In this document: positions 1 through 7,889 of the stretch, one piece after another
Layout of the letters: the number at the start of each line of letters is the position of its first letter
Numbering within the stretch: the stretch's first letter is position 1
Assembly: GCA_021325025.1 (NCBI GenBank)
Contig: JAJPHZ010000038.1
Coordinates: forward strand, 62,001-126,000
DNA: 64,000 nt
Reading direction: 5' to 3'
Source: Pseudomonadota bacterium
GTDB lineage: Bacteria; Desulfobacterota; Binatia; Binatales; Binataceae
Made by a program: the position numbers and the translations under genes
The notes under the pieces: generated by a model
What the model was told of the DNA's origin: nothing
The model's database searches: none
Seen by the model: the letters and a program-made list of their open reading frames with translations, nothing else

Positions 1-2
1 TC

Positions 3-536
3 AATCCGGCATCGCCCGAATACCGGCGCCAACTCGCCGCCGTTCTCAATCAGCGCAAGCAGGCGGGTCAGGCTGAAATCGAGCTGCGCACCGCGGTGGG
101 TCTGGCGCCCGCCGACGCCAAACTGCATCTGGCATTAGCCAATTTCCTGGCCACGCTGCCCAACGAACGCGGCGCAGCCGATGAAGAGTTCGCGCGCGTG
201 CGCCAGCTTGATCCCAGCCTGCTGCCGCCCGCCGAAGCGGCTGTCACTCCGCCGCCGGCGCCGGAAGGACCCCCGCCTGCCGAAGTCCCGCCGCCGGCCG
301 CGCCTCCGGTTGCTTCCGCGGTCCCGGCTGCGCCAAAACCGGTTCGTCCGCTGAACAAGAAATTTTTGCTGACCCACAATTCGCCGGTCTACCAGAGCCC
401 CGACGCCAACAGCGCCGTGGTTGCGCAAGTGCATCGCCACAAATACGTGCACGTCACCGGCATCAGCGGCAATTGGCTGCAGGTCACCTTGCGCAACGGG
501 ACCGTCGGCTTCATCCCGGCAAGCGCTGCGGAATGA
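3..536 (+). CDS. TPR/SH3-domain protein, 5' end outside the window
   Basis: The reading frame is open from base 3, so the gene begins before the window. The first ~75 visible residues look like tetratricopeptide helices (pattern LHLALANFLATLP, then an acidic helix ending in a DPSLLP turn). A Pro/Ala-rich linker follows. The last ~60 residues resemble a bacterial SH3 (SH3b) domain, with an SPVYQSPDANSAVVAQV strand and a GNWLQV core. Such proteins usually sit in the periplasm and bind peptidoglycan or other proteins, but the N-terminus needed to judge export is missing. The last 26 bases overlap the 3' end of the convergent nuclease gene. No specific function can be assigned. Confidence 0.75.
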   Translation, partial: NPASPEYRRQLAAVLNQRKQAGQAEIELRTAVGLAPADAKLHLALANFLATLPNERGAADEEFARVRQLDPSLLPPAEAAVTPPPAPEGPPPAEVPPPAAPPVASAVPAAPKPVRPLNKKFLLTHNSPVYQSPDANSAVVAQVHRHKYVHVTGISGNWLQVTLRNGTVGFIPASAAE

Positions 537-2439
537 CGCTCGCGGCTACGGAAATCGGCGCCGGCGGCTCGCTGCGCTCATCCGCCAACCCACCGGCATC
601 TTGGCAATGCGCCAACACGGTCTGCATCGGTATGAAGGGACCGTCGAGGAACACCAGCCGCCCTTCGTCGGCAGGCCGCTCGCGCAGCCATCGCGACACG
701 ATCAGCATCGGTTCCAGTTCGTCCCGGCCCGGCGGGCGGCCCCGATAGCGATCGTAATTGTCCGCCACGAAGGCGGTCAGCTCGCGTGCCTTTTGAGGCG
801 AATCGATTTCGCTCCGATACGCCAACCTGCCACTGAGTACAACGTAGGCAAGCCCGCCGAGGAATATTATCAGGTTGTTTTCCTCCACCACGCGGCTCAA
901 GCGCCGCTCGCCGGCGGCGAACGCGGCAAGCGCATCGAGGTCGCGCTGATAGCGTTGCGCTTGCTCAAAACGCATCGCGCGCGAGGCCTGATCGCGCGCC
1001 GCCGCCAGCCGGGTCAGCAGCCCAGCGCTGCGTCCACGCAGGAATTCGACGGCCTGGCGCACCTGTGCGTCGTAGCCGTCCTCATCGACGCTGCGGTTGC
1101 AGGGCGCAATGCAACGCCCCATCTGGCCATACACGCAGGGCGAAACGGACTCATCCGGCGTCAGGCGCCCGGCGCACACCCGCAGACGCATCAGGCGGAC
1201 CAGGGCATCCAGACCACGCCGCGGACTGCGCCTGCCGATATAAGGCCCAAGTTGGAGCAGTCCTGCGCGCCGGCTGAGCGTGGTGCTCAAGCTTAGCTTC
1301 GGAAACGGATCGGTCATGTCGACCTTGACCAGGTAGGCGGCGGGCGAACTCTTCAACATCCGGTTGTAGGGCGGTTTGAGTTCGCGAATCAGCCGCGCTT
1401 CGAGCAAGGCGGCCTCCAGCGAATTGGGAGTGATGCGCGTCTTAACCGACCGGACATGGCCGACCAGCTCGATCACCTTGGGCCGCAGGCCCATCCCGCC
1501 GTTGAAGTAAGAGGCAACCCGGCGCTTGAGGTTGCGCGCCTTGCCCACATACAGCACGTCGCCCCGCTCGTTGTGCATCAGATAGACGCCGGGCGCCGCC
1601 GGCAGAGCCGCAATCGCCTCGGGCGGAACATGGCGCTCGATCCTGCGCCCCGACGCGCCCGCGTGTTGAAACTCCAGCAGCCGGTCCAGCCGCCGGATTC
1701 CCATCTGCGCCGCCATCTCCAGGAAGATCGACAGCAGTTCCGCCGCCATGCGTGCGTCGCCCAGTCCGCGATGGCGTCCTGCGGTGGACAGCCCGAAATA
1801 CTCCGCCATCGCGTCCAGGCCGCGCCGGCGCATCGACGGCAAAAGCCGCCGCGCCAGGCGCAAGGTGCACAGCACCGGGTTGCGCAAGCCGACGCCAAAC
1901 AGGCGGCGGAATTCGAAGTCCAAAAACGCGGCGTCGAACTGCGCATTGTGGGCGACCAGCACCGACTCACCAAGAAAATGCCGGAAATCCGGCAGGACCT
2001 CCTCGATCGGCGGCGCCTCGCGCACCATCTCGTTGGTAATCGACGTCATCGCGGCGATGAACCCGGGGATTCGCGTCCAGGGCCGCACCAAGGTCTGGTA
2101 GGTCTGCTCGATGCGCGCTCCGGTCATCCGGCAGGCACCAATTTCGATAATCCGCCCGCCGCCCGGCGCACCACCGCTCGTCTCCAGGTCGACCACTACG
2201 TAACTGGCCTCATGAGTCGGCACGCGCAGCGCCACCTGTTCGCGGCAGGCCCAGAGCTGATGTTCAGGGTCGTAAACGAAAGCCGGGTCGCCGCCGAGCA
2301 GTTGATGGACCACGCGGTCGCCGAGCTCGGGATCGGAGCCGCAGCCGGCGAAGATCGAACCCATCAGCTCGGCCGTTGTCGCCCCTGCGGGCCGGCTTTG
2401 CAACAGCGCATGCAGCTTTTCCCGAATCCTCATGCTCAT
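511..2439 (-). CDS. DnaQ-type exonuclease / UvrC-like GIY-YIG nuclease fusion
   Basis: The protein is ~642 residues and combines two nuclease modules. After a ~75-residue winged-helix-like N-terminus comes a DEDDh 3'-5' exonuclease like the DNA polymerase III epsilon subunit: VVDLETSG (Exo I), VAHNAQFD (Exo II) and HRGLGDAR (Exo III). A GIY-YIG domain follows (PGVYLM then LYVGKARNLKRR, about residues 280-365). Next is a UvrC-like segment with four cysteines spaced C-x12-C-x7-C-x3-C, matching the Fe-S ligands of UvrC, and a UVR-like helix (RAMRFEQAQRYQRD). The C-terminal RNase H-like nuclease and HhH domains of UvrC are absent, as in Cho-type proteins. Such fusions are known in actinobacteria and others and probably act in nucleotide excision repair. 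ATG at 2439 is preferred because AAGG lies 7 bases upstream; a GTG at 2445 is possible. Confidence 0.88.
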   Translation of the reverse strand: MSMRIREKLHALLQSRPAGATTAELMGSIFAGCGSDPELGDRVVHQLLGGDPAFVYDPEHQLWACREQVALRVPTHEASYVVVDLETSGGAPGGGRIIEIGACRMTGARIEQTYQTLVRPWTRIPGFIAAMTSITNEMVREAPPIEEVLPDFRHFLGESVLVAHNAQFDAAFLDFEFRRLFGVGLRNPVLCTLRLARRLLPSMRRRGLDAMAEYFGLSTAGRHRGLGDARMAAELLSIFLEMAAQMGIRRLDRLLEFQHAGASGRRIERHVPPEAIAALPAAPGVYLMHNERGDVLYVGKARNLKRRVASYFNGGMGLRPKVIELVGHVRSVKTRITPNSLEAALLEARLIRELKPPYNRMLKSSPAAYLVKVDMTDPFPKLSLSTTLSRRAGLLQLGPYIGRRSPRRGLDALVRLMRLRVCAGRLTPDESVSPCVYGQMGRCIAPCNRSVDEDGYDAQVRQAVEFLRGRSAGLLTRLAAARDQASRAMRFEQAQRYQRDLDALAAFAAGERRLSRVVEENNLIIFLGGLAYVVLSGRLAYRSEIDSPQKARELTAFVADNYDRYRGRPPGRDELEPMLIVSRWLRERPADEGRLVFLDGPFIPMQTVLAHCQDAGGLADERSEPPAPISVAASVIPQRLPG

Positions 2440-2557
2440 CACCACACCTTCAACCGGCCCGAATCGCTGCGTCTGCCAAAAGGCTGACCGTAAGGCCGAA
2501 CTCCCGCGTCTTCGTGGTTTTTTCGCTTTTATCAGATTCGCCGGCGCGCCGCCAAGC

Positions 2558-3250
2558 TCAGCCGGGCCACGGACTACCCCAGCGGTCCAAACAGGCCACC
2601 TCGCTTATCGGTTTGCGCTTGACCGGTCCGAACTTGTCCAGCGGATAGCCGATGGGCAGCAGCGCCCAGGTATCGACTTCGGCCGGAATTTCAAGAGCTG
2701 CTTTAACTTCGTCTTCCAGCACGGCGTGCAAAGTGGTCAGCACCGTGCCCAGCCCGAAGGCGCGGCAGGCCAGGATTATGTTCTGAACTGCAGGGTAGAT
2801 GCTGGAACTGTCGAAGCGTGCCATCGCTCTCATTCCGGCCACAATCCTGTCGGGGACCGCCGCACCCTGCCAGTAGGGCGCCACCGGCTTGAGGCAGGCG
2901 ACCAGCAACACCGGCGGCACGTGCATGTGCTCGAACAGGTAGAGCACGGAGTCGTTGAGTTTGCGCCGCTGACGGGCAAGCTGGGCGGGCGCGGCGGGGG
3001 CGCTCTGAAACAGATTGGCGATCACGGGACGGATCGCGTCGCCAACCTTACGGTAGACCTCTGCTACACGGCGGCGGCGCTCCGCATCCTTGACCACCAA
3101 AAACACCCAGTTCTGGTAGTTGCTGGCGGTCGGCGCGCGAATCGCCGCGTCCAGAATTCTGGTGATGATTTCGTCCGGCACCGGATCGGGTTTGAAGCGG
3201 CGCAAGGCGCGCGCCGAATAGATCGCTTCGAACAGACCAATTTCCTCCAT
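2558..3250 (-). CDS. Nitroreductase-family FMN oxidoreductase
   Basis: This 230-residue protein has the nitroreductase fold signature. An N-terminal helix ends in SARALRRFKPDPVP (phosphate/FMN binding), followed by ILDAAIRAPTASNYQNW and, near the C-terminus, an ACRAFGLGT flavin-site segment. Family members use FMN and NAD(P)H to reduce nitro groups, quinones or enones, and some are dehalogenases or F420-dependent. The substrate cannot be deduced here. The start ATG at 3250 is preceded by GGGAG. It is transcribed in the same direction as its neighbours but separated from them by about 70-120 bases, so it may be a single-gene unit. Confidence 0.85.
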   Translation of the reverse strand: MEEIGLFEAIYSARALRRFKPDPVPDEIITRILDAAIRAPTASNYQNWVFLVVKDAERRRRVAEVYRKVGDAIRPVIANLFQSAPAAPAQLARQRRKLNDSVLYLFEHMHVPPVLLVACLKPVAPYWQGAAVPDRIVAGMRAMARFDSSSIYPAVQNIILACRAFGLGTVLTTLHAVLEDEVKAALEIPAEVDTWALLPIGYPLDKFGPVKRKPISEVACLDRWGSPWPG

Positions 3251-3319
3251 GCTGATATGGCTCCCTTGGCAATATGGTTTGATAGCGCGAGGCCGGCTCT
3301 GCCGGCCAACCCGGCGGGG

Positions 3320-3769
3320 TCAGCGATGCGTGAACTGGAGCAGCGCTACCATCGTGGCGATGGTAGCGGCGAATCCGGCGCCCATCCAGCGCAGCATCCG
3401 TGTTTCCAGCGCGCCCATCTTGATTTCCAGCTCGGCGATATCCCGCTTAAGTTCGGTGCGGATCGCGGCGATGTCCTGCTTCAAATCCGCCCGCAGTTGG
3501 GCGATGTCCTGCTTCAACTCCGCGCGCAGGTCGGCAACGTCCTGCTTCAACTCCGCGCGCAGGTCGGCAACGTCCTGCTTCAACTCCGCGCGCAGTTCGC
3601 CGATGTCCTGCTGGAGCCCGGTGCGCAGCTGCGCAAGATCGGGCCGGGTGGCGACATTTTCCACCATCGCTTCGGCGACGGCCTCGGCCAGCGCTTCGGC
3701 TTGGGGCTGGGTAAAGTCAGCCTGGCGCAGCCGCTTGGCCAGTTTCAACGTGTCAATTGCGGCGGGCAT
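3320..3769 (-). CDS. Coiled-coil membrane-anchored protein, DUF1640/CCDC90-like
   Basis: The 149-residue protein starts with an amphipathic region (DTLKLAKRLRQADFTQPQAE) typical of DUF1640 proteins. Six 11-residue repeats of the type RAELKQDVADL follow at residues 49-114, then one hydrophobic segment near the C-terminus (about residues 127-145). Hendecad repeats form long right-handed or straight coiled coils. Bacterial homologues are small, variable in repeat number and without an assigned function; the eukaryotic relative MCUR1/CCDC90 is a mitochondrial inner-membrane protein. The protein probably projects an oligomeric stalk from the inner membrane. Confidence 0.75.
   Translation of the reverse strand: MPAAIDTLKLAKRLRQADFTQPQAEALAEAVAEAMVENVATRPDLAQLRTGLQQDIGELRAELKQDVADLRAELKQDVADLRAELKQDIAQLRADLKQDIAAIRTELKRDIAELEIKMGALETRMLRWMGAGFAATIATMVALLQFTHR
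3428..3625 (-). repeat. Six tandem 33-bp coding repeats (hendecads)
   Basis: The six 11-codon units of the coiled-coil gene are visible as 33-bp DNA repeats. The units at 3516-3548 and 3549-3581 are identical, and the following unit begins identically before diverging. The flanking units share the core GTCCTGCTTCAA (plus strand) but have drifted. Near-identity at the DNA level suggests recent expansion by slippage or unequal recombination. Confidence 0.9.
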
Positions 3770-3832
3770 TCCGGCAACCTGTCCTCCACTTTACTACCGA
3801 TGCGCCGGGGCTTGTATACGGCCGAAATGACT

Positions 3833-4495
3833 TCATTCCAGTTTCATCAGCTTGTGTTTGATTGCGTAGCGAACGATCGCCGCCGTCGATCCCAGACGGA
3901 GCTTGGCGGCCAGATTGGTGCGATGCACTTGAACGGTCTTGGGGCTGATACCCAACCGCTCGGCGATTTGCTTGACCGCCAAGCCCTGGGCGATGAGCCG
4001 CACAATTTCGCGCTCCCGCCGCGTTAGCGACTGGCTGTTGCGCTCCGCCTTACGCCCGCTTCGCTGCAGCTTCTCCAGCACGGCCGGCGCCACGGCGGGA
4101 CTGATGTAACGTTTGCCCGCCGCCACCGCCCGGATGGCGCCGAGCAGTTCAGCGGCGGCGTCAGATTTGATCAAATAGCCGGCGGCACCGGCCTCGCCGA
4201 GGGCTTCCAGCACGTATTCGCGGTCGTCGTACTGGCTGAGCATCAGGATCCTGGACCCAGGCGCCTCCTTGCGCAGGCGATGGGCGGCCTCGATGCCGGC
4301 GATTCCCTGCATCGCAACGTCCAGCACAATCACGTCGGGGCGGGCGCGCACCGCAACTCCGATTCCCTCGGGCGCGTCGCCGGCCTCGCCGACCAACTCG
4401 AATCCGCCCTCCTTTTCCATCACGGCGCGCAACGCCTCGCGCAGCATGCGATGGTCGTCGATGAGCACAACACGGATGGGCCTGGCCGGGTTCAT
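3833..4495 (-). CDS. NarL/FixJ-family response regulator
   Basis: The ~220-residue protein has an N-terminal receiver domain (acidic pair in VVLIDDHRM, phospho-acceptor Asp in DVIVLDVAM, Ser in MLSQYDD, Lys in YLIKSDA). It is followed by a LuxR-type helix-turn-helix (SLTRREREIVRLIAQGL, AERLGISPKTVQVHRTNL). It should be a phosphorylation-controlled transcription factor. No histidine kinase lies nearby, so the partner is unknown. The ATG at 4495 sits directly before the receiver domain and has a GGGGG stretch about 9 bases upstream; a GTG at 4516 would add seven residues. Confidence 0.92.
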   Translation of the reverse strand: MNPARPIRVVLIDDHRMLREALRAVMEKEGGFELVGEAGDAPEGIGVAVRARPDVIVLDVAMQGIAGIEAAHRLRKEAPGSRILMLSQYDDREYVLEALGEAGAAGYLIKSDAAAELLGAIRAVAAGKRYISPAVAPAVLEKLQRSGRKAERNSQSLTRREREIVRLIAQGLAVKQIAERLGISPKTVQVHRTNLAAKLRLGSTAAIVRYAIKHKLMKLE

Positions 4496-4701
4496 CGCTC
4501 GGCCCCCGCGATCCACGGCGTTACGCGCCTATATTCAATTTGTAGGATACCTTCTACTTGTCGTAGCCGGACGCAGCACTCCGCGTGCGCGCCCGCTGCA
4601 ACGCATGCTCGGACAAGCGGCAGCCCGATGGGCCGCCCAAGCGCCTGCTTTTGTTTGGCCACGCATCCCCCCCTTGGCATGGCTTAAACAGTGCGAAACT
4701 A

Positions 4702-7446
4702 CTAATGTCCGACCGGACTCTGCAAGGCCTCTCCCAGCTTCTGCATCTCGGCGCCGAAGCCCGCCCAGTCGCCCGCACGCAGCGCCTTGAGTGCACGGTC
4801 GTAATGCTCGGAAGCGGCGCGCAGATCTCTGGCGACAGCGGGAGCACCGGCCGCCGGCGTCAGGCTCTGGCCGCTGACCGGTACTTCGGCCTGGACCACC
4901 TGCGCCGGCGCTTGCCCGGCTTTGAAGAGCGCGGCCAGGCTCAACTCCAGGTTGTCGGCCATCACGACCCGATCGCTGTAGGAGGCGATCACCCGCTGCA
5001 ACTCGGGCAACTGCCCGTTTTCCGCGCGCAGGTACAACGGCTCCACGTACAGCAGCGAATCTTCGATGGGGATGACCAGCAGGTTGCCTAAAATCACCCG
5101 CGACCCCATCTGGTTCCACAGCGACATTTGGCGGGAGATCTCCGGGTTCTGATTGATGCGGGCCTGGATTTGATAAGGCCCGTAGATGAGTTTGTCCTTG
5201 GAAAATGCGTACTCAATGAGCTTGCCGTATTGATCGCCGTCGCAGCGCGCCGCCAGCCACGAGATCATGTTGTCGCGTCCCCGCGGCACCATCGGCAGCA
5301 TCAGGATATATTCCTCGCGCGGCTCGTTGGGCAGCCGCATGATCACGTAATAGGGCTGCATCTGTCCGGTCTCGCCGCCGTAGTTCTCGCGCGGGAATCC
5401 CCATACGTCCTCCCGGTTGTAGAACACCTGCGGATCGGTCATGTGATAGGTCGCGTAGATGTCGGCCTGGACCATGAACATGTCTTCGGGATAGCGGATA
5501 TGCTGGCGCAAATCGGCCGGCATCGCCGACAGCGGCTGGAACAGCGCGGGGAAGATCCGCTGCCAGGTCCGGATGATCGGATCCTCGGCATCGGCCACGT
5601 ACAGCACCGTATGACCGGTATAGGCGTCAACCACCGCTTTGACCGAATTGCGGATGTAGTTGATCTGATCGGGGTTGCGCTGCGAGTAGGGGAAGTGATC
5701 GCTGGTGGTGTAGGCGTCGATAATCCAGGCCAGTTGGCCGTTGTGCAACACGATGTAGGGATCGCGGTCGAGCACCAGAAACGGCGCCAGACGCGAAATG
5801 CGGTCGCGGATGTTGCGCCGAATCAGGATCCGGCTCCGCGGCAGAATCGTATCGCTGACCAGCAGATTGAGATCGCGGTAGTAGTAGCTGAACAGCAGCC
5901 GCGGGATCAGCCCGCTGATCCGTACCCCGTCATCGCCCTGGTAATAGCCAAACACATTGTCGGAACCGCGCGGATAGTCGAACTCCGGTGTGTTGGTCTT
6001 GACCACTGCGTAGTTGTCCGGTTCCTCGCCGAAGTAGATGCCGGGCCGCGTGACGGTCAGCCCTACCTTCGACACCGGCGGGATGTCGCTCAGGTAGAAC
6101 ACCGGCAAACCCTCGGCGTCCTTGGCGTTGACCGGGCTCATCACGATGCCGCTGCCATGGGTGAACTTCAGATGCTGGTTGACCCAGGTGTGGGCGTTCT
6201 CAGGCAGCAGGTCCGGATTGAGTTCGCGCGCCGACAGCATCACTTCGGTGTACTTGTCGTCAATCCAGTAGCGGTCGACCTCGACGTCGCGGAAGTCGTA
6301 ATAAAGGCGAATTTCCTGCAACTGCCGGTAGGTCGCAATCAACGGACGCGGGTCCCACAGGCGGATGTTCTTGACCGTGGGCGCGTCCTGCTCCAGCGAG
6401 GCCGCGGTCAGTTCGCCGCGGGCCGGAAACGGAACCACATCGACCGCGTCGAGCTTGTAGGCATGGCGCGTCATGCGGATGTTGTTGGCCAGGTAAGGGC
6501 GCTCGATGCGCAACTCGTCGGGCTTGACGCGCAGACTTTCAATCACCGGCTGCAGCAGGTTGAGCACCACGGCCGGCCCAAACACGATCACCGCCGCCAG
6601 CACCATCCGCCACGCGCCGCGCGCCCCCAGGTTGCTGAAACAGATTGCCGCGCCAGCCAGCGACAGGATGACCAGCAGCCACAGGCCCGGCCGCCACAAC
6701 ACGTCGTCCACGTAGCGAAAGCCGTACACCACGCCGTCGGTATGGAACAGCAGGTCGAAACGGCCCAACCAGTAAGCGTAGGCGCGCTGCAGGAAAAACA
6801 GCCCCAGCAAAACGGTAAACTGCCCCACTGCTGCCCGCGCAATGCGCGGCGGAGCCTCGCGGAAATCCAGTGCGCCGCGCGCCCAATACACGCCGGCGGC
6901 CAGCGCCGCGGCCAGAAAGATCAGCAGCAGTACCAAGTCGCGCAGCTCGTCGAGCAGTGGCAGGTTGAACACATAAAAACCGGTATCCTTACCGAAGGCC
7001 GGCTCCGCGATGCCGAACTTACTTCCGTAGATGCCCCTGAGATAGACATCCCAGTTGGAGGATTCGCCCACCGCCACGAAGATGCCCAGCAGCACTGCCG
7101 CCGCGCAAATCAGCAGCCGCCAGGGCATCCGCTCGCCCAGGGAACGGATTACGTCGGGCAGGCTGACCTGGCGTAAATCTTCGGGAAAGCGCACCACGCG
7201 CAGCCGCTCGCGGTCGGGCGAAGCGCGCAGCGCGTACCATCCGCTCAGGTAAAACGCCCCCGCCGCGATTACGAACACTGCGGCAAACACCGCCACCCGT
7301 GCGAAAAACTCGGTGAAGAAGACCGACCTGTAGCCCAGCGCCGAAAACCACATCAGGTCGACCAGAAATTCATCGGCCACGCCCAGCACGACCACGACGA
7401 CGATGATCGCGGCGGCCAGCGCAAACAGCAACAGGCGGGGTCGCAT
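4702..7446 (-). CDS. UPF0182 family large membrane protein
   Basis: The protein is ~914 residues. Its first ~330 residues hold about seven hydrophobic segments, starting with a long one (LLLFALAAAIIVVVVVLGV) at the very N-terminus. The rest is a large soluble region with conserved-looking stretches such as RPYLANNIRMTRHAY, FTHGSGIVMSPVN and ENYGGETGQMQPYYVIMRLP. These are hallmarks of UPF0182 (DUF1092-like COG1615), widespread in actinobacteria, cyanobacteria and some deltaproteobacteria, with no established function. ATG at 7446 is chosen because it places the membrane segment at the N-terminus and lies 10 bases after the upstream stop. ATG at 7485, overlapping the upstream gene, is an alternative. 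Confidence 0.88.
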   Translation of the reverse strand: MRPRLLLFALAAAIIVVVVVLGVADEFLVDLMWFSALGYRSVFFTEFFARVAVFAAVFVIAAGAFYLSGWYALRASPDRERLRVVRFPEDLRQVSLPDVIRSLGERMPWRLLICAAAVLLGIFVAVGESSNWDVYLRGIYGSKFGIAEPAFGKDTGFYVFNLPLLDELRDLVLLLIFLAAALAAGVYWARGALDFREAPPRIARAAVGQFTVLLGLFFLQRAYAYWLGRFDLLFHTDGVVYGFRYVDDVLWRPGLWLLVILSLAGAAICFSNLGARGAWRMVLAAVIVFGPAVVLNLLQPVIESLRVKPDELRIERPYLANNIRMTRHAYKLDAVDVVPFPARGELTAASLEQDAPTVKNIRLWDPRPLIATYRQLQEIRLYYDFRDVEVDRYWIDDKYTEVMLSARELNPDLLPENAHTWVNQHLKFTHGSGIVMSPVNAKDAEGLPVFYLSDIPPVSKVGLTVTRPGIYFGEEPDNYAVVKTNTPEFDYPRGSDNVFGYYQGDDGVRISGLIPRLLFSYYYRDLNLLVSDTILPRSRILIRRNIRDRISRLAPFLVLDRDPYIVLHNGQLAWIIDAYTTSDHFPYSQRNPDQINYIRNSVKAVVDAYTGHTVLYVADAEDPIIRTWQRIFPALFQPLSAMPADLRQHIRYPEDMFMVQADIYATYHMTDPQVFYNREDVWGFPRENYGGETGQMQPYYVIMRLPNEPREEYILMLPMVPRGRDNMISWLAARCDGDQYGKLIEYAFSKDKLIYGPYQIQARINQNPEISRQMSLWNQMGSRVILGNLLVIPIEDSLLYVEPLYLRAENGQLPELQRVIASYSDRVVMADNLELSLAALFKAGQAPAQVVQAEVPVSGQSLTPAAGAPAVARDLRAASEHYDRALKALRAGDWAGFGAEMQKLGEALQSPVGH

Positions 7447-7456
7447 CGGCGCGGTC

Positions 7457-7774
7457 TCAGCCCCGGTGCGCGATTCGCGCGACATGCTCGCGCACAACGT
7501 CGGGCGGGCAGAGCCAGACAAACACCTTCAGCGCCACCAACATGATCAACACAAAATCCAGTTCGCCCAGCACGGGAATAATCTCCAGTTCAAGGTTGGG
7601 GGGCGAAATCGCCAGGACCAAGCCCAGCACCGGCACCAGCTTCACCAGGATGGGCACCCGCGGGTCGCTGAACAGGCGGTAGAACAGCCGCACGAACTGC
7701 GGCAGGTAGGCCACTATCCGGCCCAGGCGGACCGGATTAAGAAAGTGGGGCCTCAGTACGTCGCGCAGCGTCAT
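7457..7774 (-). CDS. DUF1232 (YkvA-like) small membrane protein
   Basis: This 105-residue protein matches the DUF1232 pattern: an amphipathic lead, DPRVPILVKLVPVLGLVL, then SPPNLELEIIPVLGELDF and a second hydrophobic helix ending in LCPPDVV. In most members the middle motif is SPIDLIPD, so the loop here is a variant. Family members are small inner-membrane proteins of unknown role. It is almost certainly cotranscribed with the downstream UPF0182 gene, whose start lies 10 bases past this stop or overlaps it. Confidence 0.8.
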   Translation of the reverse strand: MTLRDVLRPHFLNPVRLGRIVAYLPQFVRLFYRLFSDPRVPILVKLVPVLGLVLAISPPNLELEIIPVLGELDFVLIMLVALKVFVWLCPPDVVREHVARIAHRG

Positions 7775-7889
7775 GACAGCCTGTCAATAACCTAGCACTT
7801 TTCCGAGCAAAAGCGAGCACTGCCATTCACGCCAACAATTCGCCGCCCCTGCTACAATAGGAAACGGGAAGAAAAGAGGACGGCAAGCG

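Noticed and set aside
3428-3625. CRISPR-like regular repeat
   Set aside because: The 33-bp units are contiguous, without spacers, and keep a coding frame for an 11-residue coiled-coil repeat.
2432-4027. Long plus-strand open frame opposite the nitroreductase, coiled-coil and regulator genes
   Set aside because: It runs antisense across three well-recognised genes and its translation has the His/Gln/Arg-rich composition typical of high-GC shadow frames.
4492-4680. 62-codon minus-strand frame upstream of the response regulator
   Set aside because: Cys/Arg-rich, no motif, overlaps the regulator start and lacks a ribosome site.
5128-7176. 682-codon plus-strand open frame inside the UPF0182 gene
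   Set aside because: Antisense to a clear family member; composition biased to Arg, Gln, His and Val, with no domain.
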